This document shows, piece after piece, positions 15,799 through 23,281 of a stretch of 64,000 nucleotides of DNA. Where the stretch lies: assembly GCA_041649615.1 (NCBI GenBank), contig JBAZMT010000001.1, positions 124,001 to 188,000 on the forward strand. The letters are read 5' to 3'. The stretch's first letter is position 1. Each line of letters begins with the position of its first letter. The notes under the pieces are model-generated. The model was given only the letters and a program-made list of their open reading frames with translations. It ran no database searches and was not told the origin of the DNA. Both the position numbers and the translations under genes were made by a program. This stretch comes from JALOAR01 sp041649615. GTDB lineage: Bacteria > Patescibacteriota > Minisyncoccia > UBA6257 > Colwellbacteraceae.

Positions 15799-16668
15799 TT
15801 AGTTCATTATCGCCGCTCTTAATTTCGCCGATCTTGCTTTCGGATTTATTTTTATTTCCGAATATTTGGGGGATGTCGGTTTTTTCGTAAGTAAAGAAAC
15901 AATTCCCGCGCGCGCCATTTCTTTGAATTTGTTTTTAACGATTTTGTCTTCAAGAGACTGGAAAGTTATTATCGCCGCTCGTCCGCCGGGTTTAAGGATT
16001 TTTGGAAGCGATTCCAAAACGTTTTCCAAGCTTTGGAGTTCTTTATTCGCAAAAATCCTCAAAGCCAAGAACGTCCTTGTGGCCGGATTGATCCGCCCGT
16101 GTTCGTAATGCGACGGTAAAACGGAGCGGATAATTTCCACGAGTTTGCCGGTCGTTTCAATCGGATTTTTTCTTTCCGCTTTCCAAATAGCTTCGGCGAT
16201 AACATGAGCGTATCTTTCTCCCGAAACGGAAATAATTTCTTTCAAGTCTTCCCTGCTCAATCTCCTTAAAGTTTTATAGAGAGGTTCGTCTTCGTCGCTA
16301 TAGGTCATCAAGAGCGGCTCATCGTTTAAAAAAGAAAATCCTCTTCCAGAATCAAGTTGATCGGAAGAAAAGCCCAAATCCAAAAGTAATCCGTCCGCGA
16401 GCGGAAGAGATTTACTTTCCAGTATTTCGGGTAAGCGGGCAAAGTTCGCGTTTACGAGAATCACTTTCACGCCGGGAATGTTAATCTCGGTCTTTTGAAT
16501 AACGTTTTCGTCTCTATCTACGCCAAGAAGAGTTCCTCCGGGAGAAATCAAACGAGCGATTTCTCTCGCGTGTCCGCCGGCGCCCAAAGTTCCGTCTATG
16601 ATAAACTCCCCATTTTTTGGAGAAAGCGCCTCCATAGCTTCATCCATCATTACGGAAATATGGCTCAT
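15799..16668 (-). CDS. rsmH: 16S rRNA (cytosine(1402)-N(4))-methyltransferase RsmH
   Basis: RsmH (289 aa, also MraW) uses S-adenosylmethionine to methylate N4 of C1402 in 16S rRNA. It starts MSHISVMMDEAMEAL and has the SAM-binding motif DGTLGAGGHAREI near residue 24. Also visible are GLLLDLGFSSDQLD with RGFSFLNDEPLLM, the NPATRTFLALRIFANKEL motif, and GGRAAIITFQSLEDKIVK. The ATG overlaps the mraZ stop (ATGA), a common arrangement. Length is near normal. Confidence 0.95.
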   Translation of the reverse strand: MSHISVMMDEAMEALSPKNGEFIIDGTLGAGGHAREIARLISPGGTLLGVDRDENVIQKTEINIPGVKVILVNANFARLPEILESKSLPLADGLLLDLGFSSDQLDSGRGFSFLNDEPLLMTYSDEDEPLYKTLRRLSREDLKEIISVSGERYAHVIAEAIWKAERKNPIETTGKLVEIIRSVLPSHYEHGRINPATRTFLALRIFANKELQSLENVLESLPKILKPGGRAAIITFQSLEDKIVKNKFKEMARAGIVSLLTKKPTSPKYSEIKINPKARSAKLRAAIMN

Positions 16669-17096
16669 AATCCGAGTTCGCTCATTTTTTCGGCGATTTC
16701 TTCCGATCTTGATTCGGTTTCGGTTTTATAAGCATTCCATGAATTCTTATCCCAAATTTCCGCCCGGTTGTAGAGACCAGCCACAACTATCTCTTTTTCC
16801 AGTCCAGCATATTTCCGCAAATAATCAGGAATCAATATTCTGCCTTGAGCGTCTATCTCACAATCGGAAGCACCAGCAAGCATAAGACGGGAAAAAGCGC
16901 GTGAATTCGCCGCCGTCAGGGGAAAAGAAATTATTTTTTCGGCGAGTTTGTTCCATTCTTCAACGGGAAAAAGAAAAAGGCATTTGTCCAAGCCTCTCGT
17001 GACGATGGCGCCGCCGGAAAGCTGGTTCCTAAATTTGGCGGGCACGGCAACCCTACCTTTTACATCCATGTTATGTTGGAATTCACCAATGAACAT
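16665..17096 (-). CDS. mraZ: Transcriptional regulator MraZ
   Basis: MraZ (143 aa) is an AbrB-fold DNA-binding protein that represses its own division and wall operon in the bacteria where it has been studied. Two SpoVT/AbrB repeats are visible: FQHNMDVKGRVAVPAKFRNQ near residue 7, and CEIDAQGRILIPDYLRKYAG near residue 80, with the typical D.kGR..vP and D..GRi.iP cores. The ATG at 17096 directly follows GGTGGAAA. Upstream repeats TGGGG and TGGTG 10 bp apart (17101-17115) look like a MraZ box, which would make the gene autoregulated. Confidence 0.94.
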   Translation of the reverse strand: MFIGEFQHNMDVKGRVAVPAKFRNQLSGGAIVTRGLDKCLFLFPVEEWNKLAEKIISFPLTAANSRAFSRLMLAGASDCEIDAQGRILIPDYLRKYAGLEKEIVVAGLYNRAEIWDKNSWNAYKTETESRSEEIAEKMSELGL

Positions 17097-17133
17097 TTTC
17101 CACCACTTTTCCCCACTATACTAGAGAATTATA
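17097..17133 (-). promoter_or_regulatory. mraZ promoter region with MraZ-box-like repeats
   Basis: On the minus strand, TATAAT (17128-17133) or TAGTAT (17118-17123) can serve as -10. Downstream, TGGGG (complement of 17111-17115) and TGGTG (complement of 17101-17105) repeat every 10 bp, overlapping the SD region. Known MraZ boxes are direct TGGGN repeats with 5-nt gaps; two repeats are the visible set here. Confidence 0.6.
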
Positions 17134-17195
17134 TCCCTCTCCGCCAAAAAGGGTCAAAGGCGGGTTTTACAAGCTTTTTTCTGCAAAAAATGAAC

Positions 17196-17250
17196 TTATC
17201 CACAAATATGCTCGTTGTTCGGCGCGGTAGGCCGAAAAAACTGTGGAGAA
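17196..17250. promoter_or_regulatory. Pair of DnaA-box-like sites
   Basis: TTATCCACA (17196-17204) is a perfect consensus DnaA box on the plus strand. TGTGGAGAA (17242-17250) is the same motif inverted with one mismatch. They lie in the 197-bp gap between tgt and mraZ. Only two sites are seen and no dnaA gene or AT-rich unwinding element is nearby, so this is not called an origin. Confidence 0.45.
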
Positions 17251-17259
17251 CTCAAAATC

Positions 17260-17289
17260 TGTAATTAGTGACGATCGTCACTAATTACA
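17260..17289. repeat. 30-bp perfect palindrome
   Basis: The half-site is TGTAATTAGTGACGA and the second half is its exact reverse complement, with no loop. It lies 5 bp past the tgt stop. It is not followed by a long T-run, so an operator or a cruciform-type site is as likely as a terminator for tgt. Confidence 0.75.
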
Positions 17290-17293
17290 AAAA

Positions 17294-18439
17294 TCAAATA
17301 ATCCCTTTTTTAATTTTTTTTCTTATCTCCGCAACGTAGTTGTTGAAGTAATGCACATTATGGAAGGTTAAAAACCGAAGTCCCGTGATTTCATGCACTC
17401 GGATAAGGTGGGAAAGATACCCTTTCGTATGAGAATTGCAAACGAAGCAATTGCAAGCGGGGTCAAGCGGTTCTTTGGACGCTTTTCCTTCCAGATATTT
17501 GGTTTTAGTCAAATCAATTTTACCCTTGGAAGTAAAAGCGTTTCCGTGGCGGGCGTAATGAGTCGGAACCGTACAATCAAAAGTATCCACTCCCGCAGCG
17601 GCAATGAGAGCCATATCTTCAAGAAAACCGATTCCCAAAAGATGGCGAGGTTTGTCATCGGGGAGTTCTTTCGTCGTCCAACCGATGATGTCCGCCATTT
17701 TCTTTTTATCGGATCCGTATTCCCCTCCTATGCCGAATCCGTCAAAAGGACGAGAACCGATGAATTTGGCGCTTTCGCTTCGCAGACTCTCGTATTTTCC
17801 TCCCTGGACTATTCCGAAAAGCGCTTGATTGCTCTTTTTGGCCTTGAGACAAGCGTCCGCCCAACGGTGAGTTTTCTTTAGCGATTCAGCCGTATATTCC
17901 AGGCTCGCGGTCGGAACGGTAGCTTCATCAAAGGCAAAAATAATATCCGCGCCTATATTCTCTTGTATTTTTATGGACTCTTTCGGCCCCATAAAAATTT
18001 TCTTTCCGTCCACATAGGAAGTGAATTCCACGCCATCGTCCGTGATTTTTAAAAGTCTCGGTTGAGCTCCTTTGATTATCACCTCTTCCGAATCGTGTTT
18101 CATGATTTTGCTCACGCCGTAGTCGTGGCCGAAACCGAGGCTTAAAACCTGAAATCCGCCGGAATCCGTCATTACGGGAACTTTAATGCCCGAAAATTTG
18201 TGTATTCCCCCGTTATTTTTAACAAGTCTTTCTCCGGGCTTAAGATGCAGGTGATAAGTGTTCGCGATAACCATTTGCGTACCCGTGGGAATAATTTCCT
18301 CGGGAGAAAGCGTTTTAATGGTCGCCTGGGTCGCCACCGGAACGAAACAGGGAGTTTCCACCTCACCGTGCGGAGTTTTAAGAACGCCCAGGCGGGCGTT
18401 CGTTTTTTTTGATTTCTTTAATATCTTAAAACTTATCAT
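17294..18439 (-). CDS. tgt: tRNA-guanine(34) transglycosylase
   Basis: Tgt (381 aa) exchanges G34 of GUN-anticodon tRNAs for preQ1, the first tRNA-bound step of queuosine formation. Seen: PVATQATIKTLSPEEI, the catalytic MTDSGGFQVLSLG near residue 95, FGIGGEYGSDKKKM, the nucleophile region AGVDTFDCTVPTHYARHG, and the zinc site CNCFVCNSHTKGYLSHLIR with a later His. ATG 18439 is preferred over GTG 18442 because AAGGAG sits 5 nt before it. Its ATG overlaps the ppaC stop. No preQ1 pathway gene is in the window, so the base may be salvaged. Confidence 0.95.
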   Translation of the reverse strand: MISFKILKKSKKTNARLGVLKTPHGEVETPCFVPVATQATIKTLSPEEIIPTGTQMVIANTYHLHLKPGERLVKNNGGIHKFSGIKVPVMTDSGGFQVLSLGFGHDYGVSKIMKHDSEEVIIKGAQPRLLKITDDGVEFTSYVDGKKIFMGPKESIKIQENIGADIIFAFDEATVPTASLEYTAESLKKTHRWADACLKAKKSNQALFGIVQGGKYESLRSESAKFIGSRPFDGFGIGGEYGSDKKKMADIIGWTTKELPDDKPRHLLGIGFLEDMALIAAAGVDTFDCTVPTHYARHGNAFTSKGKIDLTKTKYLEGKASKEPLDPACNCFVCNSHTKGYLSHLIRVHEITGLRFLTFHNVHYFNNYVAEIRKKIKKGII

Positions 18440-19338
18440 CACTCCTTAAACACTCCTTCAAGCGAAGGAACAACCGTCTTTTTGCGGGAGATGATTTTGT
18501 CAAAATGGAAAGTATCTCCTTTTTCCGCTTGCATGCCGAACGCCAGTTGTATCTTTTCCCTGTCTCCCGCGAAGTACAAAAGACTTTTTTCGCCAATTAT
18601 GTCTATAGCCATAAAGAGAGCCGCTTCGCGTCCGTCGCGCTTTATTTCGTTCAAGCGCGCGATGATTTCGTCTTTCATGTTTTCTATGTCCGACAAATCG
18701 ATTACTTCCACGTTGCCAATGCCGATTTTATATCCGTTCATGTCAAAATCTTTGAAATCGGCGCTGATAATAGCTTCCGCTGACGTTCCCGAGATGTCCG
18801 TTCCGGCGCGTTTAATTTCCATGCCAAATTCATTCACGTCTTTAACTCCCGCGATCAGCGCAAGATCGGCGGCAATCGCTTTGTCTTCATCTGTCGTGGT
18901 GGGCGATTTGAAAATAATCGTATCAGCAAGAATTCCCGCAAGCAAAAGTTCCGCGAGACGCGGATTTTTCTTTATTTCGCCCATATAAGTCTTTGCGATA
19001 ATGGAGCAGGTTGAACCCAGAGTCTCCACGTGAAAGAAAACCGGTTCGGAAGAAGAAAAATTTATTTTGTGATGATCCAGGACTCCAATGATTTTCGCTT
19101 TTTCCCATCCGGCAGCCATTTGATTATTCTCGTTATGATCAACGAGAAATACTTCTTTCCCGGAAATATCGGTAATGATTTCGGGAGTGGGAACGTTGAG
19201 TTTGCTTAAAACGAAGGTTGTTTCCTTATTAATATTTCCAGAAACGGCGGGTTTATAGCCTATAAGTTCCGCGGTCGCGATCGCCGAAGTTACGCTGTCG
19301 GTGTCGGGATTTTTGTGGCCGATTACGTAAGTGTCCAT
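18439..19338 (-). CDS. ppaC: Manganese-dependent (family II) inorganic pyrophosphatase
   Basis: A 299-aa DHH-superfamily enzyme that hydrolyses pyrophosphate to phosphate. It starts with the metal-binding GHKNPDTDSVTSAIA (residues 7-21). It then has VFLVDHNENNQ and GVLDHHKINF (the DHH motif region), ETLGSTCSIIAKTY, LLAGILADTIIFKSPTTT, and a C-terminal DHHA2-type domain. No CBS domains are inserted. Its own promoter lies just upstream (19348-19376) and leaves no room for an SD site. It is translationally linked to tgt by a 1-nt overlap. Confidence 0.92.
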   Translation of the reverse strand: MDTYVIGHKNPDTDSVTSAIATAELIGYKPAVSGNINKETTFVLSKLNVPTPEIITDISGKEVFLVDHNENNQMAAGWEKAKIIGVLDHHKINFSSSEPVFFHVETLGSTCSIIAKTYMGEIKKNPRLAELLLAGILADTIIFKSPTTTDEDKAIAADLALIAGVKDVNEFGMEIKRAGTDISGTSAEAIISADFKDFDMNGYKIGIGNVEVIDLSDIENMKDEIIARLNEIKRDGREAALFMAIDIIGEKSLLYFAGDREKIQLAFGMQAEKGDTFHFDKIISRKKTVVPSLEGVFKE

Positions 19339-19347
19339 ATTACCTGT

Positions 19348-19376
19348 ATATTAAGTCTTTGAGGAACCCGTTTCAA
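19348..19376 (-). promoter_or_regulatory. Near-leaderless promoter of ppaC-tgt
   Basis: Minus strand: TTGAAA (19371-19376), 17-bp spacer, TAATAT (19348-19353), ending 9 nt before the ppaC ATG. Confidence 0.65.
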
Positions 19377-20083
19377 GAAACCTTGATGTATTTCGTCCAC
19401 CGGTCATAAAGGTCTTTTGTCGCCATAACGTCGCCCAAGTTATATCTCGCGATTTCCGCAAATTTTCCTTCTCTAAAGAGTTTGCTTACCTCGTCCCCTT
19501 TTACTTCGCCTTCTTTCGGACTTTTAATGCCGAGTGCACGGCACCACATATGAAGGCTTCCGTGGGCAAATCGCGAAGCGCCATAGAAGGAAAGTTGATC
19601 GTAGAGATCCGTGTGTCTTACCGTCCCAAATCGGCCGTAGCGATCGGCCATAAGATCAACCGTCGGACGAATGCCTTTGATGGCCGAGCGAACGATTAAA
19701 AAAGGAGCGTCAAATCCGCGACTGTTGAAACCGATGAATTCGGAAGCGTTTGCGGCAAGTTCCCAAAATCGGTTAATCATATCCGCCTCGGACATAGGAA
19801 CAAACTTTATGCCGTTTTCCTCCGTTTCTGGAATATCCGCGCCGGGCGCTTGAAAATATACGGCTCCTTTCATTGAATCGGCGTCTAAAACGCCGATCAC
19901 GACGATTTCACCGGTTAAAGGAGATAAGGCGAATCCCGATTCCAAATCGTTTACCAATTCGCCAAATTTTTCCTCGTCATCGGCTTCTTTACGGGCCCGT
20001 TTCGCGATTAGTTCTCTCGTCGTCTCATCCATTTCGGCGAATTTTTCACCGATAGTCTCAATGTCAAAAACAAGTCTAGCCAT
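19373..20083 (-). CDS. DEDD-family 3'-5' exonuclease (PolB-like)
   Basis: A 236-aa stand-alone exonuclease domain. Exo I is LVFDIETIG at residues 4-12, Exo II is FIGFNSRGFDAPFL near 120, and Exo III is YNLGDVMATKDLYDRW near 215, placing it in the DEDDy group resembling the proofreading domain of family B polymerases. No polymerase domain is present. It probably trims 3' ends of single-stranded DNA during repair; the substrate is inferred from the family. It lies 35 nt after rarA on the same strand; the gap contains three tandem AAAACGC-type units (about 20097-20116). Confidence 0.8.
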   Translation of the reverse strand: MARLVFDIETIGEKFAEMDETTRELIAKRARKEADDEEKFGELVNDLESGFALSPLTGEIVVIGVLDADSMKGAVYFQAPGADIPETEENGIKFVPMSEADMINRFWELAANASEFIGFNSRGFDAPFLIVRSAIKGIRPTVDLMADRYGRFGTVRHTDLYDQLSFYGASRFAHGSLHMWCRALGIKSPKEGEVKGDEVSKLFREGKFAEIARYNLGDVMATKDLYDRWTKYIKVS

Positions 20084-20118
20084 TATTTAATGATAAGCGC
20101 AAAACGCAAAACGCAAAA

Positions 20119-21381
20119 TTAGGGTTGCTTTCTGCGTTCTTTGTAGTATTTTCTGCCTTTGAGTTTTTCGGGCAGATAGTCTTGCTCTACTTTCCCCGTA
20201 AAATTCGGATTGTATTTGTAGTTTTTTCCGAAGCCTAACTCCTGCATCAATTTCGTGGGGGCGTTTCTTAAATGCAGAGGAACCGGTTCGTTCGGAAGTT
20301 CTCTGATGTCTCTTTGCACTTCGCCGTAGGCGGTATACAAGGCATTGCTCTTGGGACATTTCGCCATGTAAACGACCGCTTGAGCCAAAGCCAGGGTGCA
20401 TTCGGGCATGCCGATATATTGGCAAGCGGTATAAGCGGAGACGGCTTGAGTCAGAGCCGCCGGATTGGCGATGCCGATGTCTTCAGAAGCAAAACGAATT
20501 ATGCGGCGAGCGACATATAAAGGATCTTCTCCCGCTTCAAGCATGCGTCCCAGCCAATAAAGGCTCGCATTCTCATCCGAACCACGCATGGATTTATGCA
20601 AAGCCGAAATGATGTTGTAGTGTTCCTCTCCCGCGCGATCGTAGAGCAAATGACTTTTTTGAAAAGCCTCTTTTACCAGATCGGTATTGATCTTAATAAC
20701 TTTTTTTCCGTTAGGCTTCGCCGATTTAACGGCAAGTTCCAAGGCGTTTAAGGCCGAGCGGGCGTCACCCGAGGCCATCGTCCCCAAAAAATCAACGCTC
20801 TCATCGCTTATATCAATTTTTAAATTGCCTAATCCTTTTTCCTTATCGGCTAGGGCGCGGCGAATGATTTTTACGATGTCTTTTTCTCCCAGGGCGGACA
20901 ATACGAAAACGCGGCAACGAGAAAGGAGCGCCGAATTAACTTCAAAGGAAGGATTTTCGGTCGTGGCGCCTATGAGCGTAATCGTTCCTTTTTCCACGAA
21001 TGGCAGAAAAGCGTCTTGCTGAGATTTATTGAACCGGTGTATTTCATCAATAAAAAATATCGTTCTTTTCTTATGGAGTCTCAATCTTTCGTCCGCTTCG
21101 GCGATGATCGCCCGCGCTTCTTTTACGCTTCCGCCCGTTGCGGATATTTCGGTAAAGAAAGAACTTGTCATTTTAGCGATGATTTTCGCGAGAGTCGTCT
21201 TACCGCATCCGGGAGGACCCCAAAAAATCATGGAAGGAATTTCGTCCCGTTCAATCGCCGCCCGAAGCATTTTCTTCTGCCCCACGAGATTTTCTTGTCC
21301 AAAAAAGTCTTCTAGTCGTTCGGGACGCATTTTATCCGCGAGCGGGGCGGCCGTTTTTAAGTTTTCCTCAAAAAGATCCAT
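20119..21381 (-). CDS. rarA: Replication-associated recombination protein RarA (MgsA)
   Basis: RarA (420 aa) is a clamp-loader-like AAA+ ATPase that acts at stalled forks. Seen in order: LADKMRPERLEDFFGQENL, Walker A GPPGCGKTTLAKIIAK (about residues 56-71), Walker B TIFFIDEIHRFNKSQQDAFL, sensor 1 GATTENPSFEVNSALLSR, the arginine-finger region SRCRVFVL, and the C-terminal tetramerisation domain (MRGSDENASLYWLGRMLEAGEDPLYVARR, given here only as landmarks from residue 265). The end YLPEKLKGRKYYK is typical. A possible -10 (TAAAAT) lies 9 nt before the ATG. Confidence 0.94.
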   Translation of the reverse strand: MDLFEENLKTAAPLADKMRPERLEDFFGQENLVGQKKMLRAAIERDEIPSMIFWGPPGCGKTTLAKIIAKMTSSFFTEISATGGSVKEARAIIAEADERLRLHKKRTIFFIDEIHRFNKSQQDAFLPFVEKGTITLIGATTENPSFEVNSALLSRCRVFVLSALGEKDIVKIIRRALADKEKGLGNLKIDISDESVDFLGTMASGDARSALNALELAVKSAKPNGKKVIKINTDLVKEAFQKSHLLYDRAGEEHYNIISALHKSMRGSDENASLYWLGRMLEAGEDPLYVARRIIRFASEDIGIANPAALTQAVSAYTACQYIGMPECTLALAQAVVYMAKCPKSNALYTAYGEVQRDIRELPNEPVPLHLRNAPTKLMQELGFGKNYKYNPNFTGKVEQDYLPEKLKGRKYYKERRKQP

Positions 21382-21410
21382 ATGGCCCTCATTTTAGTCT
21401 CCTAAAGCAC

Positions 21411-21435
21411 TAATAAAAAGCCGCCTTAAGCGGGC
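21411..21435 (-). terminator. Terminator of the 21426-21686 gene
   Basis: Minus strand: GCCCGCTTAAGGCGGC stem followed by TTTTTATT. It overlaps the end of the small Cys-containing gene. Confidence 0.7.
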
Positions 21436-21686
21436 AGTTCTGTCTTTATACGGTATTTGCGGCCATGTTTGACTTCCCCGTCTATTAAATATGCGGGCTT
21501 GTTCTGTCTGTTCGTCACAGGGCCGGTAGAAGAAAAGTGCAGCCGACCACAAGTGTCGCATGCATAGGCAAATGCGGCAGACTGGCATCCTGTCCTCAAA
21601 GTCGTTCGGTTTTTTATATCGGCCACGTTCACATGCCCCAAGCATCCTTTTTCGGCGTAATTGAAAGTCTTCTCGTTCGCTTCCAC
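21426..21686 (-). CDS. Small Cys-containing protein of unknown function (cassette gene)
   Basis: An 86-aa protein starting at a GTG (VEANEKTF, read as Met) preceded by GAGGAGG 10 nt upstream. It has Cys at about residues 15, 34, 43 and 46; the last two form CDTCG, suggesting a small zinc ribbon. The C-terminus is basic (GEVKHGRKYRIKTELPA). I do not recognise the family. Promoter at 21727-21755 and its own terminator make it a single-gene unit like its neighbour 21769-22053. Confidence 0.6.
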   Translation of the reverse strand: MEANEKTFNYAEKGCLGHVNVADIKNRTTLRTGCQSAAFAYACDTCGRLHFSSTGPVTNRQNKPAYLIDGEVKHGRKYRIKTELPA

Positions 21687-21726
21687 CTTATTTTCCTCCT
21701 CAAAAATTTAGAAATATGCTGTAGCC

Positions 21727-21755
21727 TTGATACCATATTTTGACTTGAACGTCAA
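21727..21755 (-). promoter_or_regulatory. Promoter of the 21426-21686 gene
   Basis: Minus strand: TTGACG (21750-21755), 17-bp spacer, TATCAA (21727-21732), then a leader of about 35 nt with GAGGAGG. Confidence 0.6.
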
Positions 21756-21780
21756 ATAAAAAGACCGTCTAATGACGGTC
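21755..21780 (-). terminator. Terminator of the 21769-22053 gene
   Basis: Minus strand: GACCGTC-ATTA-GACGGTC followed by TTTTTATTT. The TAG stop of the gene lies inside the stem. Confidence 0.8.
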
Positions 21781-22053
21781 ATAAGGGTGGGAACGAGAGA
21801 CTCTGTTCGCTGATCTCTCAGAGGGATACATGGTAACCGTACCGCTTTTTTTGCGGGCAAGTCTTTCTTGACTATCTACGTTTTCTTCCGCTCCATGAGC
21901 TTTCGCTCCATCCTCGCGATACAATTGTCCGCACTTGGGATTGGGACAAATGTAGAGCGTCTCTTTGTCCATACACCCTCTGAAGCAGATGGTCTTCTTT
22001 ACTTTTGCGGTATCTATCTTGGTTCCGCATTCGGTGCACTTAAATTTGGACAT
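21769..22053 (-). CDS. Zinc-ribbon-like small protein (cassette gene)
   Basis: A 94-aa protein. The first 50 residues hold CTECGTKID, CFRGCMDKETLYICPNPKC: four Cys pairs or near pairs (C6/C9, C23/C27, C36/C41), consistent with one or two zinc sites. The second half is charged and probably unstructured. No family recognised. SD AAAGGAGG precedes the ATG at 22053; a promoter TTGCTG-17-TAGAAA lies within the 3' end of the DUF1858 gene. A role in nucleic acid or protein binding would be speculation. Confidence 0.65.
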   Translation of the reverse strand: MSKFKCTECGTKIDTAKVKKTICFRGCMDKETLYICPNPKCGQLYREDGAKAHGAEENVDSQERLARKKSGTVTMYPSERSANRVSRSHPYDRH

Positions 22054-22096
22054 TAAGCTCGCCTCCTTTCCCTGATTTGGAATGTACTTAACCTTT

Positions 22097-22300
22097 CTAG
22101 TCTATTTTATTCAAATCAGCAAGAATAGAAGGAAGGTCAAGTCCGTAAGTTTCGGCAATCATGCCGAGAGTGAGTTTATCCATTTCCATCGCCGCCATAG
22201 GGCACGTGGGACAAGGAACACCGTGTTTAACGAGTTTTTCCGCATTGCCCGCGTCGCTTACAATTTCTCCCAAAACCGAGTTTTCCGAAAAATTTGCCAT
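22097..22300 (-). CDS. DUF1858 domain protein
   Basis: A 67-aa protein that is almost entirely a DUF1858 domain: LGEIVSDAGNAEKLVKHGV, then the Cys pair CPTCP followed by MAAMEMDKLTLGMIAETYGL. Members often carry a redox-type Cys pair and are annotated as disulfide-oxidoreductase-related, but the biochemical role is not established. The frame extends to 22360, but the extra 20 residues overlap the tRNA-Val promoter region and the family starts near the ATG at 22300 (MANFSENSVLGEIV). Confidence 0.75.
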   Translation of the reverse strand: MANFSENSVLGEIVSDAGNAEKLVKHGVPCPTCPMAAMEMDKLTLGMIAETYGLDLPSILADLNKID

Positions 22301-22364
22301 AACTTTTTTTATCAAATTAAGACGCTCGCGTAAAGCCAGATAATGATATATTATTGCCACGTTA

Positions 22365-22437
22365 GGGCGCTTAGCTCAGTGGTTAGAGCGTTCCGTTCAC
22401 ATCGGAGAGGCCACTGGTCCGATTCCAGTAGCGCCCA
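22365..22437 (+). tRNA. tRNA-Val(CAC)
   Basis: Acceptor GGGCGCT/AGCGCCC, D-arm GCTC/GAGC, anticodon loop TTCACAT with anticodon CAC, T-arm ACTGG-TCCGATT-CCAGT, discriminator A. CCA is not encoded. Unlike tRNA-Glu, -Thr(TGT), -Tyr and -Lys it has no linked repeat; a NUDIX gene starts 11 nt later. Confidence 0.93.
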
Positions 22438-22448
22438 CAAAAAGAATA

Positions 22449-22847
22449 ATGGATACTAAGCAAAAAGCTCTCATCGTTCCCATTAATTCACGCCGACAAA
22501 TCTTTATTCAAGACAGGCGCGGATATAAAAAACCCGATTGGGGATTTTTCGGCGGAACAATTGAGAAAGAAGAAACTCCCATTAAAACCGTCATTCGTGA
22601 AGCAAAAGAAGAATTGCAGATTGACGTTTATGATAATGAATTAATTGACATGGGTGTTTTTGAAACTGTTTGGGATGGACAAAAAATAATGCGGTATATG
22701 TTCTTATATCCAACCGAACAAACAGAATTTAGTGTTTTAGAAGGCAAAGGCGGAGTATGGTTCACTCTTGAAGAAGCGCGCGAACATCTGGATATAGGAG
22801 AAAGATTTGATGCAATTTTAGAAAAAATTGAGGGAGTGTTGCCTTAA
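22449..22847 (+). CDS. NUDIX hydrolase
   Basis: A 132-aa single-domain protein that hydrolyses nucleoside diphosphate-linked compounds. The Nudix box runs from GGTIEKEET through REAKEELQI (residues 35-59), matching GX5EX7REUXEEXGU except that Gln replaces the Gly near the end. The N-terminus (ALIVPINSRRQIFIQDRRGY) and PDWGFFGGTIE are typical of MutT-like members. The substrate cannot be told. It starts 11 nt after tRNA-Val without an SD and is probably transcribed with it; a strong bidirectional terminator follows. Confidence 0.88.
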   Translation: MDTKQKALIVPINSRRQIFIQDRRGYKKPDWGFFGGTIEKEETPIKTVIREAKEELQIDVYDNELIDMGVFETVWDGQKIMRYMFLYPTEQTEFSVLEGKGGVWFTLEEAREHLDIGERFDAILEKIEGVLP

Positions 22848-22850
22848 ACA

Positions 22851-22894
22851 AAATCTGCCTGTACTGACAATTTGTCAGTACAGGCAGATTTTTA
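22851..22894. terminator. Strong bidirectional terminator between NUDIX and rplL
   Basis: A stem AATCTGCCTGTACTGACA with its full complement (18 bp) around a short loop, with A-run and T-run on both sides. It serves the convergent NUDIX and rplJ-rplL transcripts. Confidence 0.9.
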
Positions 22895-22904
22895 TGACAG
22901 AAAA

Positions 22905-23273
22905 TTACTGAAGTTCTACGGTAGCGCCGGCTTCGGTAAGCTGCGCTTTTAAGGCTTCCGCGTCTTCTTTCTTCAATCCTTCTTTCACCACTTTCGGGGC
23001 TCCGTCGACCAAATCTTTCGCTTCTTTAAGTCCCAAACCAGTTACTTCTTTAACGACTTTGATAACGTTAATCTTCTGATCTCCGGCGGCGGTAAGCATT
23101 ACGTTCCAAGAATCTTTTTCTTCGGCCGCAGCGGCTCCCGCTCCGGCTCCCGCAAAGACACTAGCAGCACTAGCGGAAACGCCGAATTTCTCTTCAAGCG
23201 CTTTAATGAGTTCGGCTAACTCCGCAACGGACAATGTTTCAATTTTAGAGATTATATCTTCAAATTTTTCCAT
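22905..23273 (-). CDS. rplL: 50S ribosomal protein L7/L12
   Basis: L7/L12 (122 aa) forms the ribosomal stalk that recruits translation GTPases. N-terminal dimerisation domain (IETLSVAELAELIKALEEKF), Ala/Gly-rich hinge (AGAGAGAAAAEE, about residues 41-52), and the C-terminal domain with KINVIKVVKEVTGLGLKEAK and VDGAPKVVKEGLKKEDAE. Length and order are normal. It follows rplJ by 8 nt, and the pair ends at the terminator 22851-22894. Confidence 0.97.
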   Translation of the reverse strand: MEKFEDIISKIETLSVAELAELIKALEEKFGVSASAASVFAGAGAGAAAAEEKDSWNVMLTAAGDQKINVIKVVKEVTGLGLKEAKDLVDGAPKVVKEGLKKEDAEALKAQLTEAGATVELQ

Positions 23274-23281
23274 TTTATTCG

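Noticed and set aside
17196..17289. Replication origin between tgt and mraZ
   Set aside because: Only two DnaA-like boxes, no dnaA/dnaN genes and no AT-rich unwinding tract; kept as a finding, not as an origin.
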